A stretch of 64,000 nt of DNA from Pithys albifrons albifrons (lineage: Eukaryota; Chordata; Aves; Passeriformes; Thamnophilidae), in assembly GCF_047495875.1 (NCBI RefSeq), contig NC_092497.1, positions 74,571,463 through 74,635,462 of the forward strand, read 5' to 3'. The notes below the pieces were generated by a model that was not told the DNA's origin, did not search any database, and was given only the letters and a program-made list of their open reading frames with translations. Each line of letters starts with the position of its first letter. Position 1 is the stretch's first letter. Position numbers and translations under genes: made by a program. This document shows, piece after piece, positions 49,528 to 61,729 of the stretch.

Positions 49528-52500
49528 CATTTAGAACAGATGTGGACCTGGTCCACTTTGTACAATAAACAAATAAATCATAAAAATTAAATAACAAACT
49601 GAAAGTCTTTGCAGGGAAATTTCCAGCTCAAAGCAGATTTTTTATCTTTTTATGAGTTATAAACCCTTGAAAGTAGCAAGTTTATAATGAAAATGCTGAC
49701 ACGACTTTAGCATTGCAAATGCTGATGCTATAATTAAGCTTCGATCTTCTTTGGAAAAAAAGAGGAAAGTTATTGTTCAATGGACTGCTCTGTCATTTGC
49801 AACAGCGATTCTTAATTGTGTCTCATTACTGAAAGATGATCATTACTCTACTTGTCTATCTGATTTAGAGACCACTAAAAGTGTCTTGTAACAAGCAGCC
49901 GTCTCCTATGCAACAGTCCTTTGGCTCTCATTCTCATTACTCAGAATCTGTCCAATTATTTGTCATTAAAGTAATAAAAAGGACTGCAGCAGAAAATGTG
50001 GGAGGTAATTGTTGGAGGCTTGCCGAGGAAAAAACTGAAAACTGTTTTTAAGACACTGGGAAAGTGACATCGTTAATTAAGTGTTAGAGAATATGGAAAT
50101 CAGTCACAATCCCAAGAGGCTGTAATAAAATAAAGAAAACATTATTATCATTTGAGATAAAAAAAGGCAGAGTTACCGAGTCAGTGTTAGGCTTAGTCAG
50201 TTACTAAGAATAGCGATGGCAAAAGGGTGCAATCTCCAAATAAAATGAATATGTATGTATTGGATAAATGTGTATTTCAGCATCCAATGCTCTTTTAATG
50301 TTCTCCAGCTCAGAGACAGTGAAGAAGGCAGTGGTACTATAGAATCCCTAATAAAGACTTTCTATAAATGCTGTTTATTTGATTGTTATGTCACATGAGA
50401 ATGTGTATATCACACACTCTAATTTCTCCACAAAATGTCAGAAACAAAATTGTACAAGTGATTTCACTGTTTGTTAATATTATGGAGTTGTAGTTTACAC
50501 TCCACCTTCAAGGCTTCATTCATTTGAGCAGAAAAAGAAAGAGAAAGGAGTAGAGGGAGAGAGAGAAACAGCAAGAAAGAGAGAGAATAAGAACTTCTGT
50601 GCAACTGACTAAAAAGATGGAGGAGTCTTTTCAGCTAATTTTTTATTTTAAAAAGAATAAAATATACAGCTATTCTGAATCACACAGTCTTAGAAGGACA
50701 AATACCCAAATTTGTGAGGAAAATAGAATTAATTTATTTAACTGAACATAGCTAGGCTATGTTTTCCAGAGCAGAAGTGCAGGCACAGGGATGAGAGATC
50801 TGGACCCAGAAAGCCACTCTGTGGCTTCCTAATAGGGATCTTGCCTTGACTGGGAAGGGCAGACAGAGCTGCTTTTCAGATCATCATACATTCATGCAAC
50901 ACATCTTGTGTAAGGGCCATCAAGAAGTTGTTTGGTTCATGGCTACTTCATATTAAAGCATTTGTTGAAGTTTCTTGGGTAAGCTGAGGAAAACCTCAAG
51001 AATAAATCTTCCCTGTTCCTTGCATGTATCTCTACTTTCCTGCTTGCAGAAACAAGTCCTATTTAACATGCAGTTTTGAGGCTGACAGGAAAGAACCACT
51101 GCTTTGTAAAGCTATATGTATGGAAGCAAGCTGGTAGAAAAATTTTACCTTGCCAGCCTTGGCACAAGTGAAGTGTTGGACCTTGAGCTTTAGGAAAAGA
51201 AAAAGGCATATTTAGATTTACAGAGACCAGATGTCTCCCTTTTTATCCACTCAGGTTTAACACAGAAAGCACAGGACAACGTGACACTCCGGAAATAGTG
51301 AAGCCAAGAAAAAATTCATTACTGTGTAGAGAACCAGGCCATGGCAAAGTTTGTTCTTTAACTGGTAAGAAACTGAGCTAAACTATCCAAGATGCAGAAT
51401 GGGAATATGCAGTAGTTGTAGTAACATATTTGACCTCACCATTCTGCAACTGGGCATTTAAGAAATCATTATAGGTATTATGAAAATACATAGCACTACT
51501 TATTCGAGGTTAAAAATTTGAGGAAAAGCAGTCTAAGTAGATATTAACTCTCTAAGCTTTGAAGTTGCATTTCTAGAAAGCAAAATAAAATGTGTAAACA
51601 CTGTATGTAAGTTTAAATTGTCATTGTGACCAGAACTACAGATAATTGCAATTGAAATACTTTGTCCTAGGACAGACAGTAAATTTCCATCCTACAGTGA
51701 GGTAGGACGGTAACTGCAAAATGCACAGAAGAATATCCTTAGGATACGAATTTAACTCCAGAAAACAACAGCAAGTCGACATCAGGATGTTCTCTCCTAA
51801 CATAACAGAACAGATGACTTTTTTTTTTTCTTGTATTGCTGAGGTGCCTGGAACATGGTTTGTCTGTCTTTTCATAAATTGAAAAACTATCCTGAATGGA
51901 CTTCGTTAGAACAGAAGTTTGTTCAGCTACTGTAACCTTACATGCCCAGTAAACGTATTTTTGAATGGTACACAATGAACAAAACCCACAGCATACATTC
52001 AGTATTTTCAGAGTCTCACATCTCACTTTAATGATACCCAAGTTCCTTAAATTACAGCATTCACTCTATTTTAGTTTATCCGTTTTATATCCCACACACC
52101 ACTATTTAAGTATTAAATACATTAGAGGTGTTGAGGTAAAGACTGCAAAAAAATTGAGAAACAGAGAAAGTGTTTTTTCAGACTGTTCCTGTGCTAACAT
52201 ACTCTGAAACATTTCTATGTTCTGATACTTCTCCTAAAGACTCAGTAGAACAGCTAGACTGGAGCACAGACAAGTTTTAGAGCATGGCAAAACAAGAAAA
52301 GTTTTAAAAAAAAGAATTATTTCTCTTTCAGTTGCAAAACATTAAAATATAAGCATGTGTATCATGTTTGTAATTATTTGTAAGGAACAAGCACATGTTT
52401 TTATGTGGCCCATCTTGACTTCTTTCTAGAAGTTACATTGTACATTTTCTCCATTTTCCCAGTTTTCAAACACAGCTATGGATTATAAAATTAAAAACTA

Positions 52501-54928
52501 CACCTAAAAAGAAAACCAGTTGTGAATTTGTACAGTAGTGAGTTTCTCTTGATCTTTAGGATATGATAAGTATTCTTTTTCAGCGTATACTAAATTACAG
52601 TAGGAGGGGAGATGGTGTTCAGTTTCCAGTTCTCACAATGTAAGGTTATCTCCACCGTAAGTGTAGGCCACTTCAATTTAACACTTGTCTTTCACATTTC
52701 TCTACATCTCATTGCTTGCCTTTCTTCCATTTGCCTTCCTTATATCCTTTTTCTTATTATTGGTTTAGGCACAGTGTAAAATGATGCACTTTACAGGTAG
52801 GGCTCTCCATCCTCATCCTATTTTCTCCCAATGACTGTTTTCCACATTAAGTATTCTTTTCAACATCAGTATTGCCACCAATGTCATTAGCAGATTGATT
52901 TTTTTTTTCCTAATGCTTGGAAACTCTGAGAGGAGGCAATTTTATCATATCTGGGAGTTCTAACACTCTGAGAATAAGATTCTTCTCTGTCTCTGTTCTA
53001 AGCTTTTCATTAGATCCAAATCCCTGACTTCTTTCTGAAATGAAATGAAGAAAATTGGAAATACTGACACCCCACTCTGTCTTCAACAAGTTAAAGTGTA
53101 AAGTTTGTATAATCACCCTTCTAGCTCTATAAATTAAACTTGACTAAGCTGAGTAGAAGGTTTGTTAACTCTTTGTTAGGATACTTTTGGTATGCTGGGA
53201 AAAACAATTAAAACTATTTAAGCAAGTTTCTATTCATCTAATGCATTGTAAGCATTTTTCACTACCTGTTGCTGTTTTGATTTTTCAAAGCAAGGATATA
53301 ATTAGTTTGACTATATTCTTTGCTTAGACATAGATAGGAAAATCTATGACTTGTGAAGGCGGAAAACAAAGAAATCAATAGGTATCTGTGTCAGTGTGAA
53401 CCTGAGGGGATTTGTAAGTATATCAGAAAGAACTGCCAGTTTTGCTATCTAAGAAGCTATTCAACATTGTGCCTTAATTTTACTCAGTTTGTTGCAGATT
53501 ATCTGTTGATTCTTATTGAAGAACCAGTAAAAAATAACTTAGGGCAGAGACAATACACTGGGAATCTACTCAATAATTTCTCATCAGTGAGTTTTGATTC
53601 ATATGTTTCTACCCAAACAAGTACTCCACACAAAGAGGCTCAAGGCCCCTGGCAAATAAAGATTATCTGTACAACAGTCTAGAAATGTTAAAACTATAAA
53701 GGATTTGGGGGAAAAAGATGAAGGAAACTTCTGGTAATAGGAAGGTTCAGTCAAACTATGCATCCATTTACACTCTTGGCATGCATCACTTAATGATGAA
53801 AATTTTGGAGGATATTTTTCTTTTGTTGTTATTCTTTCTTTTGGGTATTTTTGTTTGTTTTTTTTTTTTTTTGTAAGTATTGTGCACCTCAGAAAAACTT
53901 ATTTTGCATATGGATCTTTAAGATAAAAATGTAACCTTCCAGTGAGTGCAATCTCTTTCAGCACAGCTAAGCCTTCCTATAAATTAGTAGCCTAAAAGAA
54001 GTGGAGGAAATGAACAGTTGAATTTATTTCAGTTTCTTTGATTTATGGTACCAAAGAGCTAACAGTTTTTAGCAGCAGTCCAATTACTTGTTTCTATAGG
54101 AAAATGTTACAAATTAATGTTATGGGAACCTTACTTCAAATACAATTTTACAAATCTTCTGTCAACTTGCATTAGAAATGAGCTGAGTTTTGAAATCTGA
54201 ACTTATCCAAGCCCACAGGATATACATATCCAGAGCCAAATTTCATTTTATCAAGCATTCTGTTCCAGTTATTTACTGAACCCAAATATCATGAAAAGAA
54301 TTATTTATATTATATCTGGGAAGTGTAGCCTGGTTAGCAATCTGCATTCTTACTTAGTCCCAGTTTCATTAAGTAATTTTAAGATGCAAAAGAGACATCT
54401 ACTTTCCTCAGGAAGGGATCTTCTGGATCATATTTACCTGTTTGTTAAAGGATAGCAAGCAATATTACTTTAAAAATAATATAAGACACTCCTAAACTTT
54501 TCTGCAAAATAACGAACCAGTAGCTTACATTCTAATTATTATAAACCCATGATATCTGTCAAAAGAAGTTGACCCAAGGAGATCTTGCTCACACCATTTT
54601 GCAATAAAGGAGCAGTAATTTAGATATACCTAGACACTTCTTCAGAACTATAAAACTGAAGGCAACTGTAAAGGATTGATGTGTGTACAATGTTCCGAAA
54701 ATAGGAATCTAAAGAGCATAACAGGTGTCTTCCACAGACTGTGTTGGAACAGTTCTAATGCCCTCATGTGGGAAAAAGATATTCTAACACCTGCTAATAT
54801 TGGCTGAAAATTTGTGTTAGGAAACAAATGTAATCTTGCCCAAAAGTCTGGAGACAAATTCTGATACCGAGAATAGTGTAAATTTTATTTTCATTTGAAT
54901 TTGAGCAGGAATATGCTTCAAATGCATT
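49528..54928. other. Unique AT-rich DNA; candidate conserved non-coding segment
   Basis: No exon recognised. 49735-50100 is non-repetitive with closely spaced TAATTA, ATTA and CATTA words, a composition seen in conserved developmental enhancers. A purine-rich patch lies at 50525-50590, and a T-run at 53858-53873. Confidence 0.4.
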
Positions 54929-54966
54929 TAAAAAAAACAAAAACAAACAAACAAACAAACAAAAAC

Positions 54967-54997
<31 letters not shown>

Positions 54998-55110
54998 AAC
55001 AACCCAAACAATGAAACCACCACAAAAAACCAACCAACAAACAAAAAAAAACCCAAAAAAACCCAACTAACCAAACAAAAATCAAACCAAACCAAAAAAC
55101 TAAAACTAAA
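54929..55110 (+). repeat. (CAAA/CAAAA)n low-complexity tract
   Basis: About 180 bp of A-rich sequence with C at irregular 4- to 6-base spacing. The Phe/Cys/Leu-rich minus-strand frames here (54794-55066, 54918-55160) are artefacts of it. Confidence 0.9.
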
Positions 55111-56589
55111 CGAGACATAAGAATTTTTTGATGCAGAAAATCAGGTAACAAGCAAAACAATTGTCATTCCTATGAAAGGCTTTACTTCCTGTAATTTCTT
55201 ATCTAAGTGTTTAGAATGATATTTTATTTATCTATATGTAAACCCCACCTTCTCTAGAGAAAGAATTATCAATTTCTCACTTATTACTTCAACCATCAGC
55301 TCTTATTAATATAGTCTTTTTTTAGTAAGAAGCCCAAATACTGTATTTAGGGGGTAGGAGATTAATGAAAGATGGAAAATTAAACTATGTTTTCTTTTGT
55401 TTAAGTTCACTTGCATCTATATCCTAGGATAGAATAAAGTTTTAAAAGATTTACCATTTTACTGATTACCTGTCTGTAGCTTAGTCTTCATATTGCACTG
55501 AACTTGAATAAAAATGTAGATCTGCTGAAATCAATTATTTCTGGATTTGGAAATGTACCATTATTATATATTTGTACTGAAATTGTATCAAGTTATTTCA
55601 GTAATAAGCTACACAGACAATTCTGAACATCCAGAAGAAAAAGATATCTTCATATGCCAAAAACTTCAGAATTTGTGTATTCTTATGACCTGACTACAGC
55701 AAAGTCTGTGTGAAAACAAAGACAAAAGGGTTACATAATTTAAAATAATGGCCATTCCAAGATTTCTCCCCCAGATTGACTAGATAAATGTGATTATATT
55801 CCGTATGGAACCTCTTTATTTCTTTTTCTGTGGTAAAATACATATGACAAAAAATTACTCAAAGAACGCAGGAGGTTTTATACTCAGGTGATCTGTGAAC
55901 AGTCTGAGTGTATTCCTTATTTCACCATAAATACTTTATGTGAACTTATCTGCCCAAGGGTCTATTGCAAATTATTCACTCTGGTTACTGTAAAAAAAAA
56001 AAATTCAAAGCAGGAAACATCTTAGAGGGAAACCTTAGGATTATAACTTTTAGAGTAAATATTTGCACTATCATAGATTAATTCCTGCAGAGCATCTTCC
56101 AGGTGTCAGGAGGGTTTCCCTGTAAGACTTAGGGTGACACAAGGACAGGTAGAAACAGCCTTGGAATAAAATCAATGAATCAATTTTGAAGCTTTCAAAT
56201 TCACACTGAAACTCCAGGAACTTTGAATACTCAAGCTGACTTTCCTTTAGCACACTTTTTTCCTGGATAAGTACCTGACTTTGACATCAGCTCTCAAAAA
56301 AATCCCAGGAAGAAGTCTATTCCTTTCTCCTGTGTCATGGGGAGGTCCTCAACAGCTTAGGACTGACCTTAAGATCACAGCATTTCCAATCTTTAATATG
56401 TCCAAATTACTTTCAGTCAAGCTGGAATCTACAGCTCCTTGCTTACAAGCAACCTGATAAGTGCCAAGCTCCCCACCTATTCAAACCAGAGCTTTTCGTA
56501 ATGACCTATACAACTTTATTACAACCCTGAAACTTTTTATGTTTGCAATTTTTATTGCAAGACCTATCATTTTTTCTGTCTTTGCACAA
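55111..56589. other. Unique AT-rich DNA, no gene recognised
   Basis: Nothing nameable. Confidence 0.5.
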
Positions 56590-56705
56590 AGATAGGGGAA
56601 TGGTTTCAAACTGAAAGAGAGCAGATTTAGATTAGATATTAAAAAAAAAAGGTATTTATTGTGATGGTCGTGGGGAACTGGAAGAGCCTTTGGGTAGAAC
56701 TAGTA
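56590..56705 (+). mobile_element. Short CR1 LINE fragment
   Basis: GATAGGGGAATGGTTTCAAAC, GATTTAGATTAGATATTA and GTGATGGTCGTGGGGAACTG follow the CR1 3' consensus in plus orientation. About 115 bp, eroded. Confidence 0.75.
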
Positions 56706-59700
56706 GAAGTGTGTAGCACAAATAAGTAAATGACTTTCAAAAATTAAACAAATTAAATCTTCCTGAGTTTTCTAAGTCATTGTTCTCAACTTCTGCATCT
56801 AAGAGGAGTGTTGGATCAGAGTTCACTTAGACAAAAGAAGGAAAAACAATTACTTGGTTTTTATGGTCAACATTAACTGCTTGTTTACATGCCCCCTTCA
56901 GTATTTCACTGAGGAGTCACACTATTCACTCACTCTTTCTCAGAAGCTTGTTTGAAATCACTGCCTAAACAAAAACAGAAACAAAACAAGTAAAAAGCTC
57001 AACTTCCCAAAATAATGCAGAAGTTATCCCATGAGAGTCAAAACTCTGATGTATTCCTTTAACGATCTGTCAAACTTTGGAGAAGTATCTTAAAATTGCT
57101 TAGAAGTTTGTCAAGAACTCCGCTTTTGTTGTCACCAAGAATCTGCTTAAATCTGTCATAATTATGGAAAAATTCAGTGTTCAATAAAAATGTGGTGTGA
57201 TTTGGTTTGCATTTGGTTAAAATTAAGTTTAGTATGACAGAACATATTCTAGTCCTTTTCATACTCTGTCTCCAGGCAATATCTCCCCATAGCATTTAAT
57301 ACCTTCCAGACCAGGAAGACAGCAGGGCTTTTATCACCACTCAAAACCAAGTCTGAGGTGAACACTGGAAGACCAAAGAATCTTTTCTCAAGCCAGTGCC
57401 ATCCAAACATGCCTTCTTCTATCACATCACCCCCCTGAAAAGGAAATTGTCTAATTTGAACAAGCAGGAGACAAAAAATAGTTGTTTGACAACAGAGATC
57501 TATTGGAGCAGAGAAGAAAGAGCATCACCCAGAAATGAGAATGAAGGAAGTGAAAGAAACTATTGCTGGCAGTGGAAGAAACAGAGAAGTCTCAAAATGA
57601 TAAGGGCAGACCAAAGAATGTTCCAAAAAGAGGCCGGCATTATAAAAGAAGCAATTTGGGAAAGAGTATGAGCTGGGAGGAAAGGGTAAGTGTGAACAGG
57701 TTTTTATGAGGCACAGAGCATAAAACCAGTAATAGATAGGTCAGGAAAAAAACAAACAAACAGATTCATTTTTTCTGTAGTGCTGCATCTGTAGTACTAA
57801 ACCTAGATATCCAGGTCAACAACTCTTGCAAGCAGTATCTGTTTTGCAGTAACTCCCTTAAGGGCATTCAGGACAGCTAGACACAGAAGAGTTGGCTACC
57901 AAGCAACAACTGAGTCTAAAACTGCTTGCTAATCAATGAACTCGTATTTACAAGTTCTAAACCAAATATGCCCAGATTAAATTAAGGAAATTAAATACTT
58001 TGGTGAAAACTGAGGCCAAAATAGTATGAAAAAAGATGCAGACATAGCATTTTATTTAAAATTATTTGCTAAAATTGGGAAGAATGCCTATTAATGGTGC
58101 ATTAATTTTTATACTGTGTACAAGTGACTTCTCCTAAACAGCATCATTTACAATGTGGATCAGACTCTTCCTTTCTGACAGCACCTGGACATAAAGACAG
58201 ATGGACAGGAACACACACACATGCACACACACATATGCACACACACACTCGTTGGCCAAGATTCCCTGACCTGTAACAGACCCCCATGTGCTCTCACACT
58301 TCAAGACACAGGGGCACTGTCACATCCAGAGGTGGCTGTTGAGAGTCCCACTCACCTCCTGCTCCCAAGTCCCTTCACCTACTCACCAGCTGGTGCAGCT
58401 TGGCCATCACACACTCACTCACACCCCCACTCTCAGTCCAGTCACTGGCACCATGTACATATGGCCTTCGTACTCCAAGAGCAAGTTTATTAATAAGACG
58501 CAATTTATTAATATGATAGGTCAGACTGCACTGATCACTTACTAATCAGGGGAAGGCCAAATAAGCATATCAATCACATGACCAGTTCTTTTTATCCTCT
58601 TCCACCTCTATTCTCCCAAGCTTCTTCCTACTCTAGTCACCCAGGTCCTTCTGGTTTTTCACCTTTGGTTTCTTGACTAAGTATACCATATATATGGGTG
58701 TTTTGGTAAAAATATTTAAATGTACTAATGTATATTAGTTTATGCCAATATATTTTATTGGTCATAAACTCTCAAATATTCTTCAAAAGCTGAAGAATTC
58801 TCATACGAGGTAACAGAGTAAGAGAAAAGGGGGAGAAAGGGTTCTGCTCCCATCAGATAATATATATGACTAGTATTAAAGCTCCTGAGAAGTACTGGTA
58901 AAGACCAAATCAGGTTCCCAGAAGAAAGCTAAAGGCTATCCTCTGAACGTTTTGGTTTTCTCACCATAGTTTTCATGAGCAAACACTGCTGCCCTTTCTC
59001 ATGACTCATTGTTAGAAGGTAGTATCCTATATCCAGAGGAAATAGCAGTCCTTAAATATAGAGCAGCATTGCTGAGGACACTGTATTTATACACTAGCTA
59101 TCTCTAAGGTAAAACACAGCACACTGTATTGTGTTTTCATACAAGAACAGTTGCAGTGAATTAGAAATATAGTATGCTCTTATATACTGGGTAGACTGTT
59201 AGACCAACACCAACATTCAGAAAACTCTGCAGTCTCAAATGTTATTTTGCCGTATTGAAGAAATAAAACCAAGGATATTTTTCTTTCCTTCTTAAGTTTT
59301 GTCTTGGCAGGTTTTTGCCTTTTAATTCCCCCAAAGCCTTTTAAGAATCCCACCACAGTAAAACTAGTCTTCCCCTAAAAAGTACAAGTCTTTTTCCACT
59401 GTTATTTAAAACATTGTACTCCCTACCAAGTACATATGGAAGGTAAATCTGATTTACTAATCATCTAGAATTGCTTTCATATGAGAGTATTCAAGAGAAT
59501 GGGTGATTTCAGCTAATACTTCATCAGCACAGACACAGCAAAAGATATTTGCCTTCTTCAGGATCATACACGATATCACTTAAGAAACACTGCCAAATAC
59601 CTAAATAGTTAAACAGCTGGATGTATGCAGGATCTGTTTCTGTTTGTATACCTCTGTATCAGACAGAAAACAGTGATCCACAAGTTGCATAAAAAACTTC

Positions 59701-60499
59701 TGATCAAGTACTGCAGAGAAATTATTGCAATCACACAGCAAGGTAAACTATTCACATTACATCCCTTAGTATAAAAGTAATAAAATACTTAATAACAAAT
59801 CAAAACGAGGTTTATTTCAGGAACAGTGGAAGATTCCCACAGTAGCCTTTCAGTCTCTTCACCATGGATTCCCAGTTCAGGCGACAACTAGTTCTCTTTA
59901 AAGTCTGGTCTATTCTTTACATATCTTTAACTGAAATCTCACATTACTTTTGTCTAAATTAAGCATATACCTCAACTAACTATGCAGCACTTGAAAAGTT
60001 GCATGATTTTCTTCATACTCCCAGTAAGGAAACCTGCAATTCTCAAATTCTCCCTAATAACCAGTAAGTTTAAGGAAAACCATGAAAAGTTTTAACTTCT
60101 CATTCAAATAGATTTTCTGCTTAATTAATTTTCCATTAGATGTTTAAAACTTCAAAGAAGTAGGGGTGTAAGTTATACTAAAATCTGTGTCTGTTTTTTT
60201 ATGACTAGTATATATGTATATGACCATTATATATATTACTCTAAGTTAAGATGGTTTAAAAAATACATGAAGACATAATATATACTGTCTGATATCCAAA
60301 AGATTCATTATCTAGAATGCACCTAGCTGCACTTGTATGCAGAATATCAGCAATGAGCAGAAGGCAGGCATCCAAATCAGAATATTCTGTGAGTATGTCA
60401 TCTCTAAAATCATATGAGAAACCTCTGATAAAGCAAAATTTTTTCAAAGATCCTTGACATGCCGTATAGAAAAGAAACCACAAAGAAATACAGTCTGAA
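56706..60499. other. Mostly unique DNA; possible eroded LTR near 58.2-58.7 kb
   Basis: A short CA-rich run lies at 58210-58250. 58160-58660 is more GC-rich, with TTTATTAATAAG words that read as polyadenylation-like on the minus strand, which could be an old LTR. No ends or duplication were found and no gene was recognised. Confidence 0.35.
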
Positions 60500-60971
60500 G
60501 GACAGGCTGCCAAATTGAGAAGTGGACCCATGAGAACCCACTGCATCACTCAGCTTCATGTCATCTGCAATCTTCCTGAAGCTGCACTTGATCTCACTGT
60601 CTGTGTCACTGATGAAGATATTAAAAAACACTGGTCTCAAGACAGAGCCCTGATAGATATCATTCATCACTGGCTTTCATCTGGACATAGAGCCATTGAC
60701 CACAATTCTCAGTCCATCTAGCCAATTCTTATCCACTGAATAGGTCACACTTTAAATCCGTGTCTTTCCAATTTGAAGATAAGCATGTAGTGTGGAACCA
60801 TACTGAAAGCCTTACAGAACACTAGGTAGATTATATTAGTCACTCTTCCCTTGTTTGATCATTGCCACCACTCCATCACAGAAGGCCGCCACATCAGTCA
60901 GATAGAACTTGTCTTTAGTGACACCATGCTGGCTGTCTCAAGTCATATCCTTGCCTCATATGTGTTTTAAA
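60500..60971 (-). mobile_element. Old CR1 LINE ORF2 fragment, cut by RTE copy 2
   Basis: Complemented CR1 RT-region landmarks: ATGAAGATATTAAAAAACAC, CAAGACAGAGCCCTGATAG, GAACCATACTGAAAGCC, and ACACCATGCTGGCTG near 60920. The CR1 ends exactly where the RTE begins, so the RTE may have inserted into it. The continuation would lie beyond the window. Confidence 0.75.
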
Positions 60972-61729
60972 CTTCTCCGGGGACACCCCGTTGTCGCGGG
61001 GTAGAAGCTTGCGTGCCCTTATGAGATTGAGAGCTATGCCGGAGGTGGTTTGTGCCGCCGGTAGGGTCTCCCATGCCAGACAGGTCTCAGCTGAAGGGTC
61101 AGACAAAGGGTGTCCACAGGCAGGATGGGCTCGCTAGCCGTCTGGCAACCATCCTAGAAGAAGGACAACTCCAACCCCAAACCCGGGCAGATGGACCTCG
61201 TTTAGCCCTGTAAGGCCATCCATCTAAGAGAAGGATACTCTAACCAAACCTACGTCCTGAGGTATTTGCTGTCACCGTCTAAGCTCGCTAGGCTGTGGCA
61301 GATGAACCTCAGGAGTAAAGGGTGGGGCCAGTTCTGTGCACGCTGTGCCTCACCTAAAAAATCCATTGCGCAGGTTTGAAGGGTTCACCCACATTGCAAA
61401 GCCCTGTAGCGACAGGCGAGGGTCAAAACCGGCAGGCAATAGGAAGCAGCTGGAAGCCGCAGACCCAACCCTGCATGCAGGCGGTTCAGGATATTGGTCA
61501 TTAGAGATTTGACCCCGGAGATGACAGTCTCTTGCGGCAGCATCCTGAACGACCAAGCAGCCTTTTCTAGGTACAGCACTGCTTGCTCCACACGGAGAGG
61601 GGCCTAGCAAAGGTGGCCTAAACAAAGCTCATCTCCACACCCGGTTGGATAACCCCGGCCAACCGGCATCTTCCATGCAGTCAAACAAAAATAAAGAGAA
61701 TTCAAAGGCATACACCTGCCTGCAAAGGT
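60972..61729 (+). promoter_or_regulatory. RTE copy 2 leader (5' UTR) with ribozyme-like terminus
   Basis: 60972-61050 can be laid out as P1 (CTTCT with AGAAG), P2 (CCGG with CCGG at about 61038), P3 hairpin (ACCCCG with CGGGGT), P3' directly followed by P1', and a CTAT joining segment before P2'. That strand order is the HDV-like double pseudoknot. 61128-61255 holds two related units of about 60 bp. 61256-61362 is the part shared with the composite SINE at 7.4 kb. An antisense 91-codon frame (61350-61625) is open. Confidence 0.6.

Noticed and set aside
54794..55160. Hydrophobic Phe/Cys/Leu-rich minus-strand frames resembling membrane proteins
   Set aside because: They are produced by the A-rich CAAAA tract, and the apparent hydrophobicity is compositional.
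58160..58660. Additional LTR
   Set aside because: Composition and TTTATTAATAAG words are suggestive, but no boundaries or relatives could be shown.
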